From contig JALSPX010000088.1 in the NCBI GenBank assembly GCA_026985755.1, forward strand, positions 1 to 14,463: a stretch of DNA of 14,463 bases. The letters are read 5' to 3'. Made by a program: the position numbers and the translations under genes. Source of the stretch: Sulfurovum sp. Lineage in GTDB: Bacteria > Campylobacterota > Campylobacteria > Campylobacterales > Sulfurovaceae. The notes under the pieces are model-generated. The model saw nothing but the letters and a program-made list of their open reading frames with translations. It did not search any database and was not told the origin of the DNA. This document shows positions 1 to 7,318 of this stretch, piece by piece; positions within the stretch are counted from its first letter, which is position 1, and the number at the start of each line of letters is the position of its first letter.

Positions 1-756
1 GATGAAAATAGAGCACACGATGCAGAGATGATCAAAAAAGTAAATACTTATCTTAAAGATCTTAATACAGATGGTCTTGATATTCAAATAATGAATGTAA
101 CAGATGCAACAAGATTTACAAATGCACGAATTAGAGAAGGTAAAAATACTATCGCTGTTACTGGTAATGTTCTTAGAGATCATCTTACAGACATGTACCC
201 AATTTTAGAGCTTGGTACATCTGCAAAAATGCTTTCTATCGTACCTCTATTAGCCGGTGGGGGATTGTACGAAACAGGTGCGGGTGGTTCTGCTCCTAAG
301 CACGTAGATCAGTTCTTGGCAGAAGGTCACCTCAGATGGGATAGTCTTGGTGAGTTCTTGGCATTGGCTGAGTCATTGAGATTTATCGGTCAAAAACACT
401 CCGACGAAAAACTGGATGCACTTACTGATGCTTTGGATAAAGCAAATGAAGGGTACCTAGATAATAACAAAGCACCAAGTAGGAAGGTTGGTGAGCCAGA
501 TAACAAAGCGTCTCACTTTTATGTAGCACAATACTGGGCTGATGCATTGGCAAATGGTGACAATGCTGAACTTGCTGCTAAATTTGCACCCGTTGCAAAA
601 GCATTGAAAGAAAATGAAGAAAAAATTATAGAAGAGTTACTTTCTGTAGAAGGTAAAGCACAAGATATTGGTGGTTATTTCCACCCAGATGATGCTAAAG
701 CTGAAGCTGCGATGAGACCATCTGCAACTTTAAATGCTATCATTGATGCTATTTAA
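1..756 (+). CDS. icd: Isocitrate dehydrogenase [NADP], monomeric type (C-terminal part)
   Basis: Interconverts isocitrate and 2-oxoglutarate plus CO2 with NADP(H); in autotrophic Campylobacterota it is expected to work in the carboxylating direction. The frame is open from base 1, so the gene starts upstream. 251 residues are visible of a family length near 740. Hallmark blocks of the monomeric family are present: TGNVLRDHLTDMYPILELGT, SAKMLSIVPLLAGGG and GSAPKHV followed by HLRWDSLGEF. As I recall the Azotobacter vinelandii enzyme, NADP is held by His589, Arg600 and Arg649. Here a His (visible residue 101), an Arg 11 residues later and an Arg 49 residues after that reproduce the spacing, which supports NADP use. 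The first in-frame ATG at 28 is internal and not the real start. A hairpin follows the stop. The family assignment is very secure. Confidence 0.96.
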   Translation, partial: DENRAHDAEMIKKVNTYLKDLNTDGLDIQIMNVTDATRFTNARIREGKNTIAVTGNVLRDHLTDMYPILELGTSAKMLSIVPLLAGGGLYETGAGGSAPKHVDQFLAEGHLRWDSLGEFLALAESLRFIGQKHSDEKLDALTDALDKANEGYLDNNKAPSRKVGEPDNKASHFYVAQYWADALANGDNAELAAKFAPVAKALKENEEKIIEELLSVEGKAQDIGGYFHPDDAKAEAAMRPSATLNAIIDAI

Positions 757-800
757 GTGGCATCACTACTTCGCGAAGGAATTTTCCTTCGCAACCACTT
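755..800 (+). terminator. Hairpin after icd, possible terminator
   Basis: Starting at the icd stop codon, GCGAAGGA (773-780) pairs with TCCTTCGC (785-792) around a 4-nt loop. An outer AAGTGG (755-760) pairs with CCACTT (795-800). There is no clean T-run afterwards, so it may slow rather than fully stop transcription, or protect the 3' end. A second small hairpin, AAGTATC (804-810) with GATACTT (822-828), follows directly. Confidence 0.5.
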
Positions 801-834
801 CTTAAGTATCTAGTGTAAAAAGATACTTTCACAC

Positions 835-917
835 ATAGGGTTGATGTAGCCTCTTTTGTCGCAAAGCATAATTGATAACAAACATTATGATTTATGTTTT
901 GCTTTGAGGGTCCCTAT
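835..917 (+). promoter_or_regulatory. Nested inverted repeats in the mdh leader
   Basis: Three stems nest inside each other upstream of mdh: ATAGGG (835-840) with CCCTAT (912-917); CCTC (850-853) with GAGG (906-909); and GCAAAGCATAA (861-871) with TTATGTTTTGC (892-902), the last an 11-bp stem with one G-U pair and a 20-nt loop. In RNA this would be a long leader hairpin ending about 12 nt before the mdh ribosome binding site. In DNA it could instead be an operator, since a -10-like TATGAT (886-891) sits inside it. I do not recognise it as a known riboswitch class. Confidence 0.4.
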
Positions 918-939
918 AGTACTTACTTAAAGGAAAAAG

Positions 940-1890
940 ATGAACAAAGGTAAAAAAGTATCGATTATCGGTGCAGGAAATGTTGGGGCAACAGTGGCGT
1001 ACTCTTTAGCGATGAAGGGTGTATGTCACGAAATCGTTTTAAGAGATAGAAATGTAGAAATTGCAAAAGGTAAAGCTTTAGATATGTCACAAGCGGCCAA
1101 TGCAGCACGTATGCATACGCTTGTTTCTGTTGCAGAAGAGGCTTCAGATATGGCAGGATCGGACGTTGTAGTGATTACAGCAGGTTCACCTAGATTACCA
1201 GGTATGAGTAGAGATGACTTGCTTATGATAAATGCAGAGATTACCAAGCAAGTTGTAGCCGATGTGAAAGAGCATGCACCTGATGCGATTATCATCATGG
1301 TTTCTAATCCACTGGATGTAATGACATATGTAGCCCTCAAAGCTTCTGGCTTTCCAAAAGAAAGAGTATTGGGTATGGCAGGTATTTTAGATTCTGCTCG
1401 CATGGCACACTTTATCCATGAAAAAATTGGTTATGGAGCAGGGCAAATCAGAGCTTCTGTAATGGGTGGACATGGTGATGATATGGTACCATTGCCTAAG
1501 TTTTCAACGGTTGCGGGTGTACCGCTTACTGATGTACTGGATGAAGAAGAGATTTTAGAGGTTGTGGAACGTACTAAGCATGGTGGAGCAGAGATTGTCG
1601 GATATCTTAAAACAGGATCAGCTTATTATGCCCCTGCAAAATCTACAGCCATTATGGTAGAAGCGATTTTAAAAGATACAAAACAGATACACCCTTGTGC
1701 AGTCTATCTTGATGGGCACTATGGACACTCTGACGTAGTGTCTGGTGTACCTGTAGCATTGGGTGCAAATGGTGTAGAGAAGCTTTTTGAAATGACATTG
1801 AGTGATGGTCAAAAAAGAAAGTTTGCAAAAAGTGTTGCGTCGGTCAGAAGCATGATTGATGTACTTAAAGAAAAAAAGTTCTTTGATTAA
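940..1890 (+). CDS. mdh: Malate dehydrogenase (NAD-dependent, LDH-like type)
   Basis: Interconverts malate and oxaloacetate with NAD(H) in the cytoplasm; in the reductive TCA cycle it reduces oxaloacetate. The 316 residues match the LDH-like MDH subfamily. The Rossmann motif GAGNVG is at 11-16. An acidic residue (D36) at the end of the second strand favours NAD over NADP. The substrate loop reads SPRLPGMSRDDLL; Arg85 occupies the place where lactate dehydrogenases carry Gln, which indicates malate/oxaloacetate specificity, and Arg91 is the loop arginine. D151 and R154 (LDSAR) and the catalytic His178 (GGHGDDMVPL) are present. The ATG is preceded by AAAGGAA at 929-935. fumC follows 23 bp after the stop, so the two are probably cotranscribed and catalyse consecutive steps. 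Confidence 0.95.
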   Translation: MNKGKKVSIIGAGNVGATVAYSLAMKGVCHEIVLRDRNVEIAKGKALDMSQAANAARMHTLVSVAEEASDMAGSDVVVITAGSPRLPGMSRDDLLMINAEITKQVVADVKEHAPDAIIIMVSNPLDVMTYVALKASGFPKERVLGMAGILDSARMAHFIHEKIGYGAGQIRASVMGGHGDDMVPLPKFSTVAGVPLTDVLDEEEILEVVERTKHGGAEIVGYLKTGSAYYAPAKSTAIMVEAILKDTKQIHPCAVYLDGHYGHSDVVSGVPVALGANGVEKLFEMTLSDGQKRKFAKSVASVRSMIDVLKEKKFFD

Positions 1891-1913
1891 TAACCATTCG
1901 TAAAGGATAAAAA

Positions 1914-3311
1914 ATGGAATATAGAATAGAAAAAGACACAATGGGAGAGATGAAAGTCCCTGCCGATAAATATTGGGCAGCGCAGACACAACGTTCGGTA
2001 CAAAACTTCGAGATAGGTAATGAAAAGATGCCCTTAGAAGTAGTCCATGGATTTGCAAACTTGAAAAAAGCATGTGCCTTGGTAAACAATGACCTTGGAC
2101 GCCTTGACGATGAAAAAACTTCGGCTATCACAAAAGCGTGTGATATTATACTCTCTGGTGAGTTAGACGACAACTTTCCTCTTGTCGTATGGCAAACAGG
2201 TTCAGGAACACAGTCTAACATGAATATGAATGAAGTGGTTGCCAACAAAGCAACTGAAATTCTAGGTGGAGACTTTACCAAAGAAAACCTTGTACACCCA
2301 AATGATGATGTCAACAAAGGACAAAGCTCTAACGACACCTACCCAACAGGTATGCGTATCGCAGAAGTGGTAGCTGTCATGGATAACCTTATTCCTGCAC
2401 TAAACCAACTAAAGGCTACACTTGATGCAAAATCAAAAGCATTTGCTGATGTAGTGAAAATTGGTAGAACGCACCTACAAGATGCTACACCACTTACACT
2501 AGGTCAAGAGCTTTCTGGGTATGTTGCGATGCTAGAAACCAATTTACAACAACTCAATGATGCTTTGGTGTACTGTAGGCAACTTGCTATTGGTGGGACA
2601 GCTGTGGGTACAGGACTTAACTCTCACCCAGAGTTTTCTCAAAGAGTGGCTGCACAATTGAACAGTTTTATGGGTGAAGACTATGGTTTTGTGTCTCAGC
2701 CAAACAAATTTCATGCACTGACAGGACACGATGCAGAGGTGGTACTCTCTGGAGCACTTAAAGCCCTAGCAGCAAACCTTATGAAAATAGCCAATGATGT
2801 AAGATGGCTTGCCTCAGGTCCTAGATGTGGACTTGGTGAGATTGAGATTCCTGCCAATGAACCAGGTTCGTCTATCATGCCAGGTAAGGTAAATCCTACA
2901 CAAGCAGAAGCGATGACAATGGTAGCCGTACAGGTAATGGGTAATGATGCAACAGTAGGTATCGCTGCATCTCAGGGTAACTTTGAACTTAATGTATTTA
3001 AGCCGGTCATTGCCTATAATATTCTTCAGTCTACAACACTGCTTGCAGACGCTATGAGAAGTTTTGATACAAATTGTGCCGTGGGTATCGAGCCAATTAG
3101 AGCAAATATTGATAGATTTCTTAATGACTCTCTTATGTTAGTAACCGCATTGAACCCGCATATTGGGTATGAAAATGCAGCGAAGATTGCTAAAACAGCA
3201 CATGCCAATGGCACAACACTTAAAGAGGAAGCAGTAGCACTTGGACTCATGTCTGCTGAAGACTTCGACAAACATGTAAAACCTGAAGAGATGATTGCTC
3301 CAAAGGCGTAA
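1914..3311 (+). CDS. fumC: Fumarate hydratase, class II
   Basis: Reversible hydration of fumarate to malate by the oxygen-stable, iron-free, homotetrameric class II fumarase. The 465 residues are full length for FumC. Conserved regions appear in order: WQTGSGTQSNMNMNEV (93-108), the B-site/active-site block HPNDDVNKGQSSNDT (128-142), GRTHLQDATP with His187 (E. coli His188), and the superfamily signature GSSIMPGKVNP (318-328) with the catalytic Ser319. Family relatives (aspartase, argininosuccinate lyase) share the last signature, but the other blocks and the NPTQAEAMTMV continuation fit fumarase best. It has AAAGGA at 1902-1907 and lies 23 bp behind mdh. Many relatives use the iron-sulfur class I fumarase, so class II here suits an organism that meets some oxygen (inference). 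Confidence 0.95.
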   Translation: MEYRIEKDTMGEMKVPADKYWAAQTQRSVQNFEIGNEKMPLEVVHGFANLKKACALVNNDLGRLDDEKTSAITKACDIILSGELDDNFPLVVWQTGSGTQSNMNMNEVVANKATEILGGDFTKENLVHPNDDVNKGQSSNDTYPTGMRIAEVVAVMDNLIPALNQLKATLDAKSKAFADVVKIGRTHLQDATPLTLGQELSGYVAMLETNLQQLNDALVYCRQLAIGGTAVGTGLNSHPEFSQRVAAQLNSFMGEDYGFVSQPNKFHALTGHDAEVVLSGALKALAANLMKIANDVRWLASGPRCGLGEIEIPANEPGSSIMPGKVNPTQAEAMTMVAVQVMGNDATVGIAASQGNFELNVFKPVIAYNILQSTTLLADAMRSFDTNCAVGIEPIRANIDRFLNDSLMLVTALNPHIGYENAAKIAKTAHANGTTLKEEAVALGLMSAEDFDKHVKPEEMIAPKA

Positions 3312-3331
3312 CAATCTCGATTTTGCTTTTC

Positions 3332-3348
3332 TTTGGTGTTACTAAAGG
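3332..3348 (+). terminator. Small hairpin after fumC
   Basis: CTTTGGT (3332-3338) pairs with ACTAAAG (3342-3348) around a 3-nt loop, 20 bp after the fumC stop. The stem is AT-rich and no T-run follows. It is weak as a terminator. Nothing else definite is visible before the sucC promoter. Confidence 0.25.
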
Positions 3349-3472
3349 AAGCAACCTTTCAATAACTCTAAATCAGACTATTTTTCTCCTAATTACTGTG
3401 TAGATATTTAACACATTCCACAAAAACAGATAAACTCTTATACATTTAATCAACTCTTATTATGTTTAGGCG

Positions 3473-3500
3473 TATAATGTATGCATTATATATAAAGGAG
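3473..3500 (+). promoter_or_regulatory. sucC promoter -10 with overlapping palindrome, and RBS
   Basis: A perfect TATAAT (3473-3478) lies 27 bp before the sucC start. It forms the left half of an inverted repeat, TATAATG (3473-3479) with CATTATA (3484-3490), so a protein bound there would cover the -10 box and the start of transcription. The strong ribosome binding site AAAGGAG is at 3494-3500. No clear -35 is seen, as is common in Campylobacterota. Confidence 0.55.
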
Positions 3501-3505
3501 TACAC

Positions 3506-4678
3506 ATGAATATTCATGAGTATCAAGCAAAACAAATATTCCAAAAGTATGGTGTTCCGACACCTAGAGGTATTATTGCTAATACACCAGAGCAAGCGGT
3601 AGCAAACGCAGGCGAACTCGGTGGAAGTGTATGGGTTGTCAAAGCACAAATCCACGCTGGTGGTAGAGGACTCGGTGGTGGTGTAAAACTAGCGAAGTCA
3701 AAAGAAGAAGTAAGAGAATTGGCAACAGAAATTCTTGGTATGACTTTGGTCACACACCAAACAGGACCAGAAGGTAAATTGGTTCAAAAAGTATACATTG
3801 AAGAGGGTGCAAACATTGAAGATGAATTGTATCTTTCTGTGGTACTTGACAGAGCTGCTGAAATGCCTATTATCATGGCATCAACTGAAGGTGGTATGGA
3901 CATTGAAACTGTAGCACACGATACACCAGAAAAAATCATCAAAATTGCAGTTGACCCTGCATTTGGTTTCCAAGGTTACCATGGTAGAGAGCTTGTATTT
4001 GGTTTAGGTATCACAGACAAAGCTGAACAAAAAAAGATGGTAGATTTTGCTAAAAAACTTTACACACTTTATATGGAAAATGATGCTGAGATGATCGAAA
4101 TCAATCCACTTATTAAAACTGCTGAGGGTGACTTCTTGGCACTTGATGGTAAGATGGGCTTTGATGATTCTGCACTTGGACGTCACCCAGAGATTGAAGA
4201 TATGAGAGATATTTCTGAAGAAGATCCAGATGAAAGAGAAGCATCACAGTATGGTCTTTCTTACATTGCTCTTGATGGTGAGATTGGTTGTATGGTAAAT
4301 GGAGCAGGGCTCGCTATGGGTACGATGGATACGATTAACTACATGGGTGGAACACCTGCAAACTTCCTAGATGTAGGTGGTTCAGCCAATGCTGAGACTG
4401 TAGCAAAAGGGTTTGAAATTATTCTTAAAAATCCCAACGTCAAAGCTATTTTTGTAAACATTTTTGGTGGAATTGTGAGATGTGACAGAATAGCAAATGG
4501 TATCTTAGAAGCAACGAAACTTGTAGATGTAAATGTACCAGTAGTTGTGAGACTTGATGGAACAAATGCCGCAGAAGCAGCAGAAATTCTAAAGAATGCA
4601 AATATCGATAATGTAATCGCCGCAACTGATCTTGGTGATGGTGCAGCAAAAGCAGTAGCAGCGGCAAAAGGAGAGTAG
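3506..4678 (+). CDS. sucC: Succinyl-CoA synthetase beta subunit (ADP-forming)
   Basis: The beta chain binds nucleotide and succinate and, with SucD, catalyses succinate + CoA + ATP to succinyl-CoA + ADP + Pi, reversibly. The 390-residue protein starts with the family's typical MNIHEYQAKQIF. It has an N-terminal ATP-grasp domain with KAQIHAGGRGLGGGVKLAK (46-64) and EINPL near residue 198. The C-terminal CoA-ligase domain contains GGTPANFLDVGGSAN and NIFGGIVRCD. The start has a strong AAAGGAG. sucD begins 3 bp after the stop, so translation is likely coupled. In the reductive cycle the pair makes the succinyl-CoA used by the 2-oxoglutarate:acceptor oxidoreductase encoded next. Confidence 0.96.
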   Translation: MNIHEYQAKQIFQKYGVPTPRGIIANTPEQAVANAGELGGSVWVVKAQIHAGGRGLGGGVKLAKSKEEVRELATEILGMTLVTHQTGPEGKLVQKVYIEEGANIEDELYLSVVLDRAAEMPIIMASTEGGMDIETVAHDTPEKIIKIAVDPAFGFQGYHGRELVFGLGITDKAEQKKMVDFAKKLYTLYMENDAEMIEINPLIKTAEGDFLALDGKMGFDDSALGRHPEIEDMRDISEEDPDEREASQYGLSYIALDGEIGCMVNGAGLAMGTMDTINYMGGTPANFLDVGGSANAETVAKGFEIILKNPNVKAIFVNIFGGIVRCDRIANGILEATKLVDVNVPVVVRLDGTNAAEAAEILKNANIDNVIAATDLGDGAAKAVAAAKGE

Positions 4679-4681
4679 TAG

Positions 4682-5551
4682 ATGTCAATTTTAGTAAATA
4701 AAGATACAAAAGTAATCGTACAAGGTTTTACAGGTGGAGAGGGTACTTTCCACGCGGAACAATGTATGGATTATGGTACACAAATCGTAGGTGGGGTAAC
4801 CCCAGGTAAAGGTGGACAAACACACCTAGGTAAACCTGTATTTAACACAGTCAAAGAAGCAGTCGCAGCCACAGGTGCAACAGTATCTATGGTCTTTGTA
4901 CCACCTGCATTTGTAGGTGATGCAGTGATGGAAGCAGCATCCGCAGGTATCGAACTTGCAGTAATCATTACTGAAGGAGCACCAGTACGTGACATGCAAG
5001 CAGCCAAAGCATGTGCAACAAAAAATGGCATGATGACTATCGGACCAAACTGTCCAGGTGTGATTACTGCAGATGAGTGCAAGATTGGTATTATGCCAGG
5101 GAATATTTTCAAAAAAGGAAATGTGGGGCTTATCTCTAAGTCAGGTACACTTACCTATGAAGGTGCAAACCAAGTTGTAAAAGAAGGGTATGGTATTACC
5201 ACAGCAGTAGGTATCGGTGGAGACCCAATTATCGGGCTTTCATACAAACAACTTCTTCAAATGTTCCAAGAAGATCCTGAGACTGAAGCTATCGTAATGA
5301 TAGGTGAAATTGGTGGAGATCTTGAGATTCAGGCAGCGAAGTTCATCAAAGAAAATATTACGAAGCCCGTGGTTGCATTTATCGCAGGTCAAACTGCACC
5401 AGCAGGCAAAAGAATGGGGCACGCAGGTGCGATTATTTCTGGATCTGCAGGTACAGCAAAAGAGAAAATGGATGCACTTGAAGCCGCAGGCGTAAAAGTC
5501 GTTGTTTCTCCAGCAGAAATCGGTAAAGCAGTCAAAGAAGTACTTTCTTAA
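4682..5551 (+). CDS. sucD: Succinyl-CoA synthetase alpha subunit
   Basis: The alpha chain binds CoA and carries the phosphohistidine intermediate. It is 289 residues, normal for the family. The N-terminal CoA-binding Rossmann region contains VQGFTGGEGTFHAEQ and GGVTPGKGGQ. GPNCPGVI is at 121-128, and the phosphorylated histidine is His247 in GKRMGHAGAIISG. The ribosome binding site GGAGAG overlaps the end of sucC, fitting coupled synthesis of a 1:1 complex. A strong hairpin with a T-run follows, so the transcription unit probably ends here, before the oor genes. Confidence 0.96.
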   Translation: MSILVNKDTKVIVQGFTGGEGTFHAEQCMDYGTQIVGGVTPGKGGQTHLGKPVFNTVKEAVAATGATVSMVFVPPAFVGDAVMEAASAGIELAVIITEGAPVRDMQAAKACATKNGMMTIGPNCPGVITADECKIGIMPGNIFKKGNVGLISKSGTLTYEGANQVVKEGYGITTAVGIGGDPIIGLSYKQLLQMFQEDPETEAIVMIGEIGGDLEIQAAKFIKENITKPVVAFIAGQTAPAGKRMGHAGAIISGSAGTAKEKMDALEAAGVKVVVSPAEIGKAVKEVLS

Positions 5552-5570
5552 TCTCCTTACTATAACAGAA

Positions 5571-5608
5571 TGTGTGGACAGTTGTCCACACACTCTTCCT
5601 CCTTTTTT
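5571..5608 (+). terminator. Rho-independent-like terminator after sucD
   Basis: TGTGTGGAC (5571-5579) pairs with GTCCACACA (5584-5592), a perfect 9-bp stem with a 4-nt loop, 19 bp after the sucD stop. A pyrimidine-rich stretch ends in six T (5603-5608). The T-run sits about 10 nt from the stem, further than in textbook terminators, but the stem is strong. Confidence 0.65.
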
Positions 5609-5739
5609 ACACATCAAATCATTGTCTAAAGTTATTTTAAAATTGGAGAAAAAAACTCTTATATTTCTGAGTATTTTCTTGCTTCATATGGTAACAACCT
5701 CTCTTATAATAATAACAATTACATCTTATTCATATCCAC

Positions 5740-5815
5740 TTTACTAAAACTAAGCTATCCTAATCCTAGTGAATAGTAAATCTCACGTAATATTTATAAA
5801 AGAAAAGGGGAACCA
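5740..5815 (+). promoter_or_regulatory. oorD upstream region: nested inverted repeats, -10-like box and RBS
   Basis: TTTACTA (5740-5746) faces TAGTAAA (5774-5780), and inside it ACTA (5749-5752) faces TAGT (5767-5770). The left half carries ACTA twice and the right half TAGT twice. A plausible -10, TAATAT (5788-5793), lies just downstream, so the repeat sits where a regulator could bind next to the promoter. AAAGGGG (5804-5810) is the oorD ribosome binding site. The remaining spacer from 5609 to 5739 is very AT-rich with no recognisable gene. Confidence 0.4.
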
Positions 5816-6148
5816 ATGTCAACATTAATGACAGCTCCAGCGAATACGCCAGTATGGGTAGATAAAGCTAGATGTAAAGCATGTGACATTTGTGTGGACG
5901 CATGTCCAGCAGGTGTACTTTCCATGCAAGCAGATCCGCATTCAACACTGGGTGCAAATATCGAGATAGTCATGCCAGATGCATGTATTGGATGTAATGA
6001 GTGTGAACTCTCATGTCCAGATTTTGCTATTTATGTAGCAACAAAACAAGAGTTTAAATTTGCAAAACTAACAGACTCGGCAAAGGCAAGACAAGAAGCA
6101 ATTGCAGAAAATGGGTATAGATTACCAGAAGATTGGAAGGAGAACTAA
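5816..6148 (+). CDS. oorD: 2-oxoglutarate:acceptor oxidoreductase delta subunit (ferredoxin-like)
   Basis: Electron-transfer subunit of the four-part 2-oxoglutarate synthase; it passes electrons between ferredoxin (or flavodoxin) and the catalytic core. The 110 residues carry two 4Fe-4S motifs of the bacterial ferredoxin type: C20-x2-C23-x2-C26-x3-C30-P and C57-x2-C60-x2-C63-x3-C67-P. It is first in the D-A-B-C order known from Helicobacter pylori and other Campylobacterota. Its stop shares one base with the oorA start (TAATG), a sign of translational coupling. A stand-alone ferredoxin would be hard to distinguish by sequence alone; the assignment rests on the operon. Confidence 0.93.
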   Translation: MSTLMTAPANTPVWVDKARCKACDICVDACPAGVLSMQADPHSTLGANIEIVMPDACIGCNECELSCPDFAIYVATKQEFKFAKLTDSAKARQEAIAENGYRLPEDWKEN

Positions 6149-7317
6149 TGGCAGCAGGTGGTGATAACGTCGTCATTAAAGACGGAATGAGAGAAGTGGT
6201 AATGCCAGGTAACCACTTAGCAGCGCAAGCAGCTGTTGATTGTGGTTGTAAATTTTATGGGGGCTACCCTATTACACCTTCAACAGAAGTGATGGAGTAT
6301 ATCTCAGATATCCTTCCGGCTGTGGGAGGAACATGTATTCAAATGGAAGATGAGATTGGTGGAATTGCAGCAGCAATTGGTGCATCAATGTCAGGTGTAC
6401 GTGCTATGACAGGTACATCAGGACCTGGTATTTCATTGAAAGCAGAAAATCTAGGACTTGCGCAAATGGCAGAAGTACCATTGGTAGTCGTCAATGTAAT
6501 GAGAGGGGGACCTTCAACAGGTCTTCCGACACGTGTGGCACAAGGAGATGTTGCACAAGCAAAAAATCCATCACATGGAGATTACAAATCGATTGCACTT
6601 TGTGCAGGTACATTGGCTGAATGTTATACTGAAACTGTAAGAGCATTTAATCTTGCAGATAGATTTATGCAACCAGTATTTGTACTTTTAGATGCAACAC
6701 TTGGTCTTATGCATGCAAAAGCGATTCTCCCTACACTTGAGGAAGTACAAGCTGGCATCATACCAAGAAAAAAATTTGAAGGTGCACCAGAGGATTATAA
6801 GCCTTATGGTGTGGCACAAGATGAGCCAGCTGTACTTAACCCAATGTTTCAAGGATATAGATATCACTTTACAGGGCTTCATCATGATGCCATGGGATTC
6901 CCAACTGAAGAGATTGAGACTTGTAGAAAGCTTATTGATAGACTTTTTAACAAAATCGATGCTCATAGAGATGAAATTGAACACAATGAAGAGTTTATGG
7001 TAGATGATGCTGATATTCTTCTTATTGGTTATGGTTCTGCATCTTTGGCTATTAAAGAGGCCGTTGTGAGATTGAGAGATGAGGGTATTAAGGCAGGTAT
7101 GTTTAGACCAATTACGATTTGGCCAAGTCCTGAAGAGAGAATGAATGAACTTGGACAAAAATTCGATAAAGTACTCTCTATCGAGTTAAATCAAGGTCAA
7201 TATTTAGAAGAGATACAAAGATGTATGGGAAGAAGAGATATCCAAAAACTTGTAAAAACAAATGGGCGTCCTTTCTCACCACAAGATATTATTGATAAAG
7301 TTAAGGAGGTATTCTAA
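6148..7317 (+). CDS. oorA: 2-oxoglutarate:acceptor oxidoreductase alpha subunit
   Basis: Core subunit of the CoA-dependent, ferredoxin-linked enzyme that makes 2-oxoglutarate from succinyl-CoA and CO2 (or the reverse). The chosen ATG gives 389 residues. It overlaps the oorD stop by one base and has GGAAGGAG at 6135-6142; a possible TTG at 6133 lies inside that ribosome binding site and is unlikely. Motifs of the pyruvate/2-oxoacid ferredoxin oxidoreductase domain I are GYPITPSTE (39-47), MEDEIGGIAAAIGAS (66-80), TGTSGPGISL (88-97) and RGGPSTGLPTR (119-129). A domain-II-like C-terminal part contains LLIGYGSASLAIKEA. Together with oorB it forms the thiamine-diphosphate active site. Confidence 0.95.
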   Translation: MAAGGDNVVIKDGMREVVMPGNHLAAQAAVDCGCKFYGGYPITPSTEVMEYISDILPAVGGTCIQMEDEIGGIAAAIGASMSGVRAMTGTSGPGISLKAENLGLAQMAEVPLVVVNVMRGGPSTGLPTRVAQGDVAQAKNPSHGDYKSIALCAGTLAECYTETVRAFNLADRFMQPVFVLLDATLGLMHAKAILPTLEEVQAGIIPRKKFEGAPEDYKPYGVAQDEPAVLNPMFQGYRYHFTGLHHDAMGFPTEEIETCRKLIDRLFNKIDAHRDEIEHNEEFMVDDADILLIGYGSASLAIKEAVVRLRDEGIKAGMFRPITIWPSPEERMNELGQKFDKVLSIELNQGQYLEEIQRCMGRRDIQKLVKTNGRPFSPQDIIDKVKEVF

Positions 7318-7318
7318 A

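Noticed and set aside
1026..1403. 125-codon open frame on the - strand inside mdh
   Set aside because: It is the shadow of a conserved gene on the other strand, with no ribosome binding site and a biased, low-complexity composition.
4446..4709. 87-codon - strand frame over the sucC/sucD junction, very rich in Leu and His
   Set aside because: Its composition comes from reading the conserved sucC coding strand backwards; no start signal supports it.
5502..5747. 81-codon + strand frame covering the sucD end and the spacer
   Set aside because: It starts inside sucD in another frame, crosses the strong hairpin at 5571-5592, and its hydrophobic, Ile/Leu/Thr-rich product reflects AT-rich spacer DNA.
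7262..7318. Possible 19-residue N-terminal extension of OorB
   Set aside because: The ATG at 7319 has AAGGAGGT at ideal distance and begins the conserved protein; the extension overlaps oorA in another frame.
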